Shown: positions 1 to 5,941 of the stretch, one piece after another
Numbering within the stretch: position 1 is the first letter of the stretch
Layout: every line of letters starts with the position of its first letter
Origin: DATAVK01 sp036267755
Lineage (GTDB): Bacteria > Actinomycetota > Actinomycetes > JAFAQI01
Length of the DNA: 6,101 nt
NCBI GenBank assembly: GCA_036267755.1
Contig: DATAVK010000136.1
Span: 1-6,101, forward strand
Direction: 5' to 3'
The notes under the pieces: model-generated
Databases searched by the model: none
The model's input: only the letters and a program-made list of their open reading frames with translations
What the model was told of the DNA's origin: nothing
Position numbers and translations under genes: made by a program

Positions 1-605
1 CCGAACGCGCTCAGGGCGCTGTAGCGGCCGCCGATGTTCGGGTCGGCGAGGAACACCTGGTAGCCGGCGTCCTCAGCGGTCTGCTGCAGCGGCGACCCGG
101 GATCGGTGACGACCACGATCCGCTGGGCCGGGTCGAGCCCGGCGTCGCGGAACGCCTGGTCGAAGGTCCGCCGGTGGCTGTCGGTTTCCAGCGTTCCGCC
201 GCTCTTGCTCGACACGACGACGACGGTGCGCTGCAGCCGGTCGGAGACGGCGGCCGCGACCTGCCCGGGGTCGGTGGTGTCGAGCACGGTGAGCTCGACA
301 CCGTAGGTCGCGGCGATGACCTCCGGGGCCAGCGACGACCCACCCATGCCGGCGAGGACAACGTGGTCGACGCCGTCGGCGTGCAGCGCCTCCCGCAGCT
401 CACCGATCCGCTGCACCAGCTTGCGGGACACTGCCGGAGCGTCGAGCCAGCCGAGCCTGGTCGCGGCCAGCTCGGCGGCATCCGGGCCCCACACCGTGGC
501 GTCCTTGGCTGCGATCCTGCCGGCCAGGCCGGGTACCTCGGCGAGGAAGCCGTCCCTGGCTTTGAGCAGGTCGTCGCCGGACGACGAGACGGTGACCTCG
601 GTCAC
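1..605 (-). CDS. pgi: Glucose-6-phosphate isomerase, N-terminal part (runs off left edge)
   Basis: Interconverts glucose-6-phosphate and fructose-6-phosphate in the cytoplasm, joining glycolysis to the pentose phosphate pathway. About 201 codons are visible; actinobacterial homologues are roughly 540-560 residues, so the C-terminal half and most catalytic residues lie outside. Seen in the sequence: GMGGSSLAPEV at residues 86-96, LDTTDP at 108-113, the sugar-phosphate-binding SSKSGGT at 132-138, and NIGGRYSALSAF at 190-201. These mark the first SIS domain of phosphoglucose isomerase. The pattern resembles the isomerase half of the bifunctional transaldolase/phosphoglucose isomerase family (family knowledge). 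The chosen start is GTG at 605-603, whose GTGA overlaps the tal stop by 4 bp. No good Shine-Dalgarno precedes it, only a weak GAAG, so translation probably depends on ribosomes finishing tal. No in-frame stop occurs between the start and the edge, and codons are G/C-rich at position three. Confidence 0.93.
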   Translation of the reverse strand, partial: MTEVTVSSSGDDLLKARDGFLAEVPGLAGRIAAKDATVWGPDAAELAATRLGWLDAPAVSRKLVQRIGELREALHADGVDHVVLAGMGGSSLAPEVIAATYGVELTVLDTTDPGQVAAAVSDRLQRTVVVVSSKSGGTLETDSHRRTFDQAFRDAGLDPAQRIVVVTDPGSPLQQTAEDAGYQVFLADPNIGGRYSALSAF

Positions 606-1750
606 TTCTTCGACCCGGCGGCGGGTCCCTTGGTGTTGACCTCTTTGGCGAGCTTGTCGAGCTGGCCCTGGATCGAGTCGATCAGCTCCGACCATGAGGT
701 GTCGAACTTCTCCACCCCTTCGTCCTCGAGGACCTGCACGACGTCGTCATAGTCGATCCCGAGGGCCGCGAGGTCATCGAGCACCTGCTGCGCCTCGACG
801 TAGTGGGTCGTGATCGTGTCGCCGGTGATGACGCCGTGGTCGGCGACGGCGTGGATCGTCGCCTCCGGCATGGTGTTGACGGTTTCCTTGGCGACCAGGT
901 CGACGACGTACATCGTGTCCTCGAACGACGGGTCCTTCGTGGAGGTCGATGCCCACAGCGGCCGCTGCGGCTTCGCTCCAGCGGCGAGCAGGGCGCGCCA
1001 ACGGTCGGTGTCGAACTTCTCTTGGTACAGCTTGTAGGCGAGCCGGGCGTTGGCGATCGCGGCCTTGCCGCGCAGCGCCTTCGCCTCCTTGGTGCCGATC
1101 TTGTCCAGCCGCTTGTCGACCTCGGTGTCCACTCGCGAGATGAAGAACGACGCGACCGAGCCGAGCCGGGACAGGTCGTGGCCCGCCGCACGCGCCCGTT
1201 CGAGGCCCGACATGAAGGCGTCGATCACCTCGGCGTATCGCTGCAGCGAGAAGATCAGCGTGACGTTGATGCTGATGCCCTCGGCCAGCGCCTGCTCGAT
1301 CGCCGGCACGCCCTCCGGCGTGGCGGGGATCTTGATGAAGGCGTTCGGCCGGTCGACGAGCCACCACAGCGCCCGGGCCTCGGCGACGGTGCGCTCGGTC
1401 TCGTGCGCGAGACGCGGATCGACTTCGATCGAGACGCGCCCGTCGATCCCGTCGCTCGCGTCGTACGCCGGCCGCAGGACGTCGCAGCCCCACCTCACGT
1501 CGTACGTCGTGATCGCGCGCAGCGCCTCGCCGACGTCAACGCCGCGACGGGCCAGATCGCGGATCTGCTCGTCGTACGTTTCGCTGCCACTGATGGCTTT
1601 CTGGAAGATCGTCGGGTTCGTCGTCACACCGACAACGTGCGAGTCTCGAGCCAGCGTCGCGAGGCCGCCGGTGACGAGCCGCTCGCGCGAGAGGTCGTCC
1701 AGCCAGATGGCGACGCCCGCCTGGGTGAGGTCCTTGAGTGCATCGGACAT
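602..1750 (-). CDS. tal: Transaldolase, mycobacterial/actinobacterial type
   Basis: Transfers a dihydroxyacetone unit from sedoheptulose-7-phosphate to glyceraldehyde-3-phosphate, giving erythrose-4-phosphate and fructose-6-phosphate (cytoplasm, non-oxidative pentose phosphate pathway). The product has 382 residues, as expected for the longer actinobacterial subfamily and longer than E. coli TalB. Visible motifs: IWLDDLSRE (16-24, with the conserved Asp near the N-terminus), GVTTNPTIF (41-49), FIKIPATPEG (138-147) with Lys140 as the expected Schiff-base lysine, INVTLIFS (161-168), and ASTSTKDPS (267-275). The start is ATG at 1750-1748, the Met of MSDALKDL. The frame stays open upstream inside tkt, but a GAGGAG six bases before this ATG and the alignment with the family N-terminus fix the start. 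The gene follows tkt by 10 bp and overlaps pgi by 4 bp. The C-terminal tail (VNTKGPAAGSKK) is linker-like. Confidence 0.97.
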   Translation of the reverse strand: MSDALKDLTQAGVAIWLDDLSRERLVTGGLATLARDSHVVGVTTNPTIFQKAISGSETYDEQIRDLARRGVDVGEALRAITTYDVRWGCDVLRPAYDASDGIDGRVSIEVDPRLAHETERTVAEARALWWLVDRPNAFIKIPATPEGVPAIEQALAEGISINVTLIFSLQRYAEVIDAFMSGLERARAAGHDLSRLGSVASFFISRVDTEVDKRLDKIGTKEAKALRGKAAIANARLAYKLYQEKFDTDRWRALLAAGAKPQRPLWASTSTKDPSFEDTMYVVDLVAKETVNTMPEATIHAVADHGVITGDTITTHYVEAQQVLDDLAALGIDYDDVVQVLEDEGVEKFDTSWSELIDSIQGQLDKLAKEVNTKGPAAGSKK

Positions 1751-1756
1751 GGAGTG

Positions 1757-1762
1757 CTCCTC
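1757..1762 (-). promoter_or_regulatory. Ribosome binding site of tal, overlapping the tkt stop
   Basis: GAGGAG on the minus strand, six bases before the tal ATG. It shares two bases with the tkt stop codon (TGAGGAG), so ribosomes ending on tkt stop on the tal binding site, which favours coupled translation. This site decides the tal start against the longer open frame upstream. Confidence 0.8.
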
Positions 1763-3851
1763 AGTTGCCGGTGGTGGAACCGAAGGTCGCGCCGACCTTG
1801 GACAGGCTGGCGTGCGCGGCCGCGACGATGCGGTCCGGAGTGATGCCGAACTGCTCGTACAGGATGGTGTACGGCGCACTGGCGCCGAAATGCTCCAGGG
1901 AGATCGACTCGCCGTCGTCACCGACGAAGTCCCGCCAGCCGAGCGAGACAGCCGCCTCGACGGACACCCGGGCGCGGACCTCGGGCGGCAGCACCTGCTG
2001 GCGGTACGACGCCTCCTGCGCCAAGAACCACTCGCGGCACGGCATCGAGACGACCCGCGTGGGTGTGCCCTCGGCTTCGAGCAGGTCGCGAGCCTCGAGG
2101 GCCAGCGTCACCTCGCTTCCGGTGGCGATCAGGATGACCTTCGGCGTACCGCTCCCGGCCTCGGCGAGGATGTAGGCGCCTTGCGCGACACCCTCGGCGG
2201 ACGGGTAGGTCGACCGGTCGATCACCGGCAGCTTCTGCCGGGTCAGCACCAGCCCGGCGGGCCGGTCGGTGTGCTCGAGGATGGTCCGCCAGGCGATCGT
2301 CGTCTCGGTGGCGTCGGCCGGGCGGACCACGTCGAAGCCGGGCAGCGCTCGCAGCGACGCGAGCTGCTCGATCGGCTGATGGGTCGGGCCGTCCTCACCG
2401 AGCCCGATCGAGTCGTGGGTCCACACATAGGTGGCGGGGATTCCCATCAGTGCGGAGAGCCGGATCGCGCCGCGCTGGTAGTCGGAGAACGTCAGGAAGG
2501 TCGCGCCGAAGACTCGGGTGCCGCCGTGCACCGTGATGCCGTTGAGGATCCCGCCCATGGCGTGCTCGCGGATGCCGAAGTGCAGCACCCGGCCGTACGG
2601 CGACCCGCCGTGCGCTTCCGGCAGGAATGAGTCGGCGTTCTTGATCGTGGTGTTCGTGGAGCCGGCCAGGTCGGCGGAGCCCCCCCAGAACTCCGGCATC
2701 ACTTCCGCGATCGCGTTGATGGCCCCCTCGCTCGCGATGCGGGTGGCCATCGACTTCTCGCCGGCGAAGTCCGGCAGCTTGTCGGTCCAGCCCTCCGGCA
2801 GCCGGCGGTGGCTGATCCGGTCCAGCAGGGTCGCCTTGTCGGGGTGCGCGCCGGCCCACTCGTCGAACCGGGTCTGCCACTTGGCGTGTAGTTCACGGCC
2901 CCGGTCAACGACCTCCCGGGTGTGAGCGAGGACCTGGTCCGGGACGTAGAAGTTGACCTTCGGGTCCAACCCGAGGATCTCCTTGGTGCGAGCGACCTCC
3001 TCGGCACCCATCGCTGCCCCGTGCACCTTGCCGGTGTTCTGCAGGGTTGGCGCGGGCCAGCCGATGATGGAGCGCACCGAGATGAAGCTCGGCTTGGAGT
3101 GCTCGTCGCGGGCTTTGATCAGCGCGGTGTTGAGAGCCTCGATATCGCGGACGTCGTCGACGTGCTGGACGTGCCAGCCGTAAGCCGCGTACCTCGCGGC
3201 CACGTCTTCGGAGAACGCGACCTTGGTGTCGCCCTCGATGGAGATGTGGTTGTCGTCGTAGAGAAGCACCAGGTTGCCGAGCTGCTGGTGGCCGGCGATC
3301 GAGCTGGCCTCGCCGGAGATGCCTTCTTCCATGTCACCGTCGGAAGCGAAGCACCAGATGGTGTGGTCGAACACGCTCTCCCCGGGAGCGGCGTCGGGAT
3401 CGAACAGGCCACGTTCGTAGCGCTGCGCCATGGCCATCCCGACCGCGTTGGCGACACCCTGGCCGAGCGGGCCAGTCGTCACCTCGACGCCGAGTGTGTG
3501 GCCGTGCTCCGGGTGTCCTGGGGTCAGCGAGCCCCACTGCCGAAGCAGCTTGAGGTCGTCGACGGTCAGGCCGTAGCCGGACAAGAACAGTTGGATGTAC
3601 AGCGTCAGGCTGGAGTGGCCGCAGCTGAGCACGAACCGGTCCCGACCCAGCCAGGTGGGGTCGTTCGGGTCGTGGCGGAGCAGCCGCTGGAACAGCAGGT
3701 ACGCCGCGGGCGCGAGGCTCATCGCCGTACCGGGGTGACCGCTGCCGGCTGCCTCGACGGCATCCATGGCAAGACCGCGGATCACGTCCACGGCGAGCTT
3801 GTCGTCGTCGGTCCACTCGAGTGTGTGCTTTGCCTTCGCCGTAGGACTCAC
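1761..3851 (-). CDS. tkt: Transketolase
   Basis: Thiamine-diphosphate enzyme that moves two-carbon units between ketose and aldose phosphates in the non-oxidative pentose phosphate pathway (cytoplasm, usually a homodimer). The product has 696 residues, full length for the family. Domain order: the N-terminal pyrophosphate-binding domain with SGHPG (37-41), CGHSS (77-81) and TGPLGQG (126-132); the metal/ThDP motif SDGDMEEG (170-177) followed by the DDNHISIEG segment (199-207); the central pyrimidine-binding domain from about 365, with GGSADLAGSTNT (390-401), IREHAMG (427-433) where Glu429 is the expected cofactor-activating glutamate, and THDSIGLGEDGPTHQP (478-493); and a C-terminal domain from about 570 starting KVILIATGSEV. 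The start is GTG at 3851-3849, supported by GAGGAG six bases upstream. First gene of a tkt-tal-pgi operon and divergent from ctaB. No missing key residue was seen. Confidence 0.97.
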   Translation of the reverse strand: MSPTAKAKHTLEWTDDDKLAVDVIRGLAMDAVEAAGSGHPGTAMSLAPAAYLLFQRLLRHDPNDPTWLGRDRFVLSCGHSSLTLYIQLFLSGYGLTVDDLKLLRQWGSLTPGHPEHGHTLGVEVTTGPLGQGVANAVGMAMAQRYERGLFDPDAAPGESVFDHTIWCFASDGDMEEGISGEASSIAGHQQLGNLVLLYDDNHISIEGDTKVAFSEDVAARYAAYGWHVQHVDDVRDIEALNTALIKARDEHSKPSFISVRSIIGWPAPTLQNTGKVHGAAMGAEEVARTKEILGLDPKVNFYVPDQVLAHTREVVDRGRELHAKWQTRFDEWAGAHPDKATLLDRISHRRLPEGWTDKLPDFAGEKSMATRIASEGAINAIAEVMPEFWGGSADLAGSTNTTIKNADSFLPEAHGGSPYGRVLHFGIREHAMGGILNGITVHGGTRVFGATFLTFSDYQRGAIRLSALMGIPATYVWTHDSIGLGEDGPTHQPIEQLASLRALPGFDVVRPADATETTIAWRTILEHTDRPAGLVLTRQKLPVIDRSTYPSAEGVAQGAYILAEAGSGTPKVILIATGSEVTLALEARDLLEAEGTPTRVVSMPCREWFLAQEASYRQQVLPPEVRARVSVEAAVSLGWRDFVGDDGESISLEHFGASAPYTILYEQFGITPDRIVAAAHASLSKVGATFGSTTGN

Positions 3852-3857
3852 GTCCGG

Positions 3858-3863
3858 CTCCTC
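3858..3863 (-). promoter_or_regulatory. Ribosome binding site of tkt
   Basis: GAGGAG on the minus strand, six bases before the GTG start of tkt, with the same motif and spacing as the tal site. It supports GTG rather than an internal ATG as the start. Confidence 0.75.
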
Positions 3864-3884
3864 AATGTCGCGCTGTCGGTACCG

Positions 3885-3890
3885 AGCCTA
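3885..3890 (-). promoter_or_regulatory. Candidate -10 box of the tkt-tal-pgi operon
   Basis: TAGGCT on the minus strand fits the loose actinobacterial -10 pattern TAnnnT. A start about seven bases downstream (near 3878) would give a leader of roughly 27 nt containing the GAGGAG site. No convincing -35 stands at 16-18 bp; the best is a GAC core. A perfect 8-bp palindrome, CGGTACCG (3877-3884), lies between this box and the predicted start, where a regulator could bind, but this is inference. Other -10 choices in the 166 bp region cannot be excluded. Confidence 0.35.
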
Positions 3891-3984
3891 ATGAGGCGCC
3901 GCAACTGGCGTCGCCCGGCATTGACCCCTTTCCCGGTACGACGTCCCGCATTCACCGCCGATTCGCCCGGCAGGGTCGCCGTGG

Positions 3985-4011
3985 GTGACGCGTGGGCCCC
4001 GAACGTAGACT
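3985..4011 (+). promoter_or_regulatory. Candidate promoter for a leaderless ctaB transcript
   Basis: TAGACT at 4006-4011 fits the TAnnnT -10 pattern. Six bases separate it from the GTG start of ctaB at 4018, so the expected transcription start falls on or next to the first base of the start codon. A GTGACG hexamer at 3985-3990 is a partial -35 match with a short 15 bp spacer. There is no Shine-Dalgarno in front of the start, which agrees with leaderless initiation, common in actinobacteria. Confidence 0.45.
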
Positions 4012-4017
4012 TCCGCT

Positions 4018-4938
4018 GTGCCGATGACTGCTGTGCCTGTCGCGGTCGGTGGCAACCCCGAAACCCTGTCGCGGCGCCACGTTCTGGGTGCCTATGTCGC
4101 CCTGACGAAGCCGCGGATCATCGAGCTACTGCTGGTCACGACCGTGCCCGCGATGGTGCTGGCCGCGCGCGGTGTCCCTGACCTGTGGACGCTGGCCATC
4201 ACGCTGGTGGGCGGCACGCTCGCGGCCGGAAGCGCCAACGCGATCAACTGTGTGGTCGACCGCGACATCGACGAGGTCATGGTCCGGACCCGCCGTCGGC
4301 CGATGGCCCGTCACCAGATCCCGCCGGTCGCGGCGCTGCGCTTCGGCCTCGTCCTCGGTGCCGCGGCCACGCTGCTCCTGGGCTTCGGCACGAACTGGCT
4401 GTCGGCGGCGCTCGGCGTCGCCGCGATCGCGGTCTACATCTTCGTCTACACGCTGGGTCTGAAGCGGCGTACCCCGTCGAACATCGTGATCGGCGGGGCG
4501 GCCGGCTGCTTCCCGGTGCTCATCGGCTGGTCGGCGGTGCGTGGCGACGTGGGCTGGCCGGCGATCGTGCTGTTCGCGATCGTGTTCCTGTGGACCCCGC
4601 CGCACTTCTGGGCGCTGGCGATGCGGTTCAAGGACGACTACGCAGCGGCCGGCGTGCCGATGCTGCCGGTGGTCGCCTCCGCCGCCGCGGTGACCCGACA
4701 GATCGTCATCTACTCGTGGCTGATGGTCGCGGCCTCGTTGGCCCTGGCCCCGCTCGGGGGCGGCTGGGTCTACGCGGGGTGTGCCGTCGTACTCGGTGCG
4801 GTCTTCCTCACCGAAGCCCACCGGCTCGACCATCGGGTACGACGAGGGGCCGCGCCGAAGCCGATGGCGCTGTTCCACCTGTCGATCACGTACCTGACGC
4901 TGCTGTTCGCCGCGGTAGCCCTCAGCCAGTTCGTCTGA
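4018..4938 (+). CDS. ctaB: Heme O synthase (protoheme IX farnesyltransferase)
   Basis: Integral membrane prenyltransferase of the UbiA superfamily. It adds a farnesyl group to heme B to make heme O, the step before heme A for cytochrome aa3 oxidase. The product has 306 residues, normal length. Seen: YVALTKPRIIELLL (26-39); the first aspartate-rich motif NCVVDRDIDEVMVRTRRRPM (77-96), an NxxxDxxxD pattern with Asn77, Asp81 and Asp85; YTLGLKRRTPSNIVIGG (144-160); LWTPPHFWALAMRF (191-204); and the second acidic motif KDDYAAAGVPMLPVV (205-219). Hydrophobic segments between these fit the usual nine-helix fold. The start is taken as GTG 4018; ATG 4024, two codons later, is the alternative. Neither has a Shine-Dalgarno, and a -10-like box just upstream suggests a leaderless message. 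Divergent from tkt, convergent with ctaA. Confidence 0.96.
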   Translation: MPMTAVPVAVGGNPETLSRRHVLGAYVALTKPRIIELLLVTTVPAMVLAARGVPDLWTLAITLVGGTLAAGSANAINCVVDRDIDEVMVRTRRRPMARHQIPPVAALRFGLVLGAAATLLLGFGTNWLSAALGVAAIAVYIFVYTLGLKRRTPSNIVIGGAAGCFPVLIGWSAVRGDVGWPAIVLFAIVFLWTPPHFWALAMRFKDDYAAAGVPMLPVVASAAAVTRQIVIYSWLMVAASLALAPLGGGWVYAGCAVVLGAVFLTEAHRLDHRVRRGAAPKPMALFHLSITYLTLLFAAVALSQFV

Positions 4939-4950
4939 CCCCCCACACGC

Positions 4951-5028
4951 ATGGCCCATCGGTGTGGCTATGACCCCACGTATGGCCCATCGGTGTGGCT
5001 ATGGGCCCACTCCTGGGCCATTGGTGCG
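4951..5028. repeat. Short tandem repeat, 31 bp period, across the ctaB/ctaA junction
   Basis: Bases 4951-4972 and 4982-5003 are identical over 22 bp (they begin ATGGCCCATCGG), giving a period of 31 bp. A third, decayed copy at exactly the same period, 5014-5028, matches 12 of 15 bases. The rest of the unit is partly conserved: a CCCAC core recurs after each of the first two copies, and a related CACG precedes the first. Copies two and three and part of copy one encode the CtaA C-terminus. The CtaA stop (4970-4968) lies inside copy one. Because 31 is not a multiple of three, copies are read in different frames. Confidence 0.9.
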
Positions 5029-5918
5029 TCGACCAGTTCCGGGACCGGGGCGGTGAGGCCGAGCGCCAGCCACACCGTCGCGCACCACAGCGCCGTCGCG
5101 CCGGCGATATGCAGCTCGACCACGCTGGGTGGCAGGTTGAGGAAGTACTGGGTGTAGCCGATGACCACCTGCAGCCCGACCGTCGCGGCGAGCCACCAGG
5201 CCCGCTTGCGCACGAGTGCCGTGGTGTCGGAGAGTCGGACCGCGAACAGCGTGGCGACGACCAGCCCGGTCAGGAACAGCGCCGAGTCGGCATGCAGCTG
5301 AGTGACCCGCTCGAGCGGGAAGTGCAGCCGTCGAACGTGCGCGCCGGACCCGGCGTGCGGCCCGGTCCCCGTCGTCACCGTCCCGAGGAAGAGCACGACG
5401 CCCGCCGTCGCAACCAGCAGCCGGGTCAGCATCACGAGTTCCCGCCGGGCTGCCGGAGGCCGCGGCCGCCAGGCAGGGTCGGCGCGATGCACGAGGACCA
5501 GCGCGGCCCACAGCATGAGCATCGAGAGCAGGAAGTGGGCCATCACCCACGGCGGCGACAGGTGGTAGAGGACGGATAGGCCGCCGACGACCGCCTGCCC
5601 CAGGAAGCCCAGCACCAAAGACCACGACAGGACGGTGATGTCACGACGCCGCGGCGAGCGCAGCATCGACGCGATCGCGACCGCCCCGATGAAGATGCCG
5701 ACCAGTGTCGTGACCATCCGGTTCACGAACTCGACCAGGGCGTGGTAGCTGGCCGGCGCAACGACGGAGGTCGACGTGCAGCGCGGCCACGTGGGGCAGC
5801 CGAGCCCGCTGCTGGTGAGGCGGACCGCGCCGCCCGTCACGACGATCACGGCGAGGAGCACCGCTGCCAGGTAGGCGAGGCGGCGGAAGCCGGTGGGGGA
5901 GATCCGCGGGACCGTCAT
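4968..5918 (-). CDS. ctaA: Heme A synthase (COX15/CtaA family)
   Basis: Membrane enzyme that oxidises the C8 methyl of heme O to a formyl group, giving heme A for cytochrome c oxidase. The product has 316 residues with about eight hydrophobic helices (near 12-31, 67-86, 96-116, 123-143, 163-183, 209-229, 239-259, 265-289). Seen: GLGCPTWPRC (38-47) with the Cys41/Cys47 pair of the first outer loop, Glu63 in VEFVNRM (62-68), His127 in MAHFLL, GTGPHAGSG (184-192), His209 in QLHADSA, and His270 in ELHIAGA. These match three of the four heme-ligand histidines known from Bacillus subtilis CtaA; the fourth position, E-x-x-H there, reads E-x-x-N (Asn66). The second outer-loop cysteine pair is absent. 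The start is ATG 5918-5916; only a weak GGGA precedes it. The last ~17 residues (from Met300) are written by a tandem repeat. It lies 23 bp after another minus-strand gene and may share its transcript. Confidence 0.94.
   Translation of the reverse strand: MTVPRISPTGFRRLAYLAAVLLAVIVVTGGAVRLTSSGLGCPTWPRCTSTSVVAPASYHALVEFVNRMVTTLVGIFIGAVAIASMLRSPRRRDITVLSWSLVLGFLGQAVVGGLSVLYHLSPPWVMAHFLLSMLMLWAALVLVHRADPAWRPRPPAARRELVMLTRLLVATAGVVLFLGTVTTGTGPHAGSGAHVRRLHFPLERVTQLHADSALFLTGLVVATLFAVRLSDTTALVRKRAWWLAATVGLQVVIGYTQYFLNLPPSVVELHIAGATALWCATVWLALGLTAPVPELVDAPMAQEWAHSHTDGPYVGS
4984..5007. terminator. Possible hairpin between convergent ctaB and ctaA
   Basis: GGCCCAT (4984-4990) and ATGGGCC (5001-5007) are perfect inverted repeats with a 10-base loop. 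A rival pairing joins ATGGCCCA of copy one or two (4951-4958 or 4982-4989) to TGGGCCAT at 5014-5021. It lies 45 nt after the ctaB stop, where a ctaB terminator would be expected. However, no T tract follows on either strand and the stem sits inside the ctaA coding sequence, so the role is a guess. Confidence 0.25.
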
Positions 5919-5928
5919 GCCGGTCCCG

Positions 5929-5934
5929 ATCGTA
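5929..5934 (-). promoter_or_regulatory. Candidate -10 box of ctaA
   Basis: TACGAT on the minus strand fits TAnnnT and ends ten bases before the ctaA ATG, which would give a leader of only a few bases. It lies within the 23 bp gap after the upstream gene. No matching -35 was found at 16-18 bp, so co-transcription with the upstream gene is an equal possibility. Confidence 0.3.
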
Positions 5935-5941
5935 GAGGGGG

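Noticed and set aside
803..1843. 346-codon plus-strand open frame opposite tal
   Set aside because: Arg/Asp/Val-rich shadow translation of the complementary strand of tal, without motif or ribosome binding site.
1751..1921. N-terminal extension of the tal frame upstream of MSDALKDL
   Set aside because: The extra residues overlap the tkt 3' end and do not resemble transaldolase. The GAGGAG site and family N-terminus fix the start at 1750.
1050..2630. 526-codon plus-strand open frame antisense to tal and tkt
   Set aside because: Typical high-GC shadow frame: it lies opposite two full-length, motif-complete enzymes, its translation is low-complexity and Ser/Arg/Asp-rich, and it has no family motif.
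3921..3926. Plus-strand TTGACC as a -35 box
   Set aside because: No TAnnnT box stands 16-18 bp downstream, and it is too far from the ctaB start to pair with the TAGACT box.
2922..4181. 419-codon plus-strand open frame running from antisense tkt into ctaB
   Set aside because: It is out of frame with ctaB, crosses the promoter region, and shows no recognisable domain. ctaB itself has complete UbiA motifs in another frame.
4126..4959. 277-codon minus-strand open frame opposite ctaB
   Set aside because: Its translation is a His/Arg/Gln/Gly-rich mirror of ctaB codons, with no hydrophobic or domain structure.
4951..5028. CRISPR array or transposon end
   Set aside because: Only two good copies, directly adjoining at 31 bp with no unique spacers, no cas genes, no transposase and no target-site duplication.
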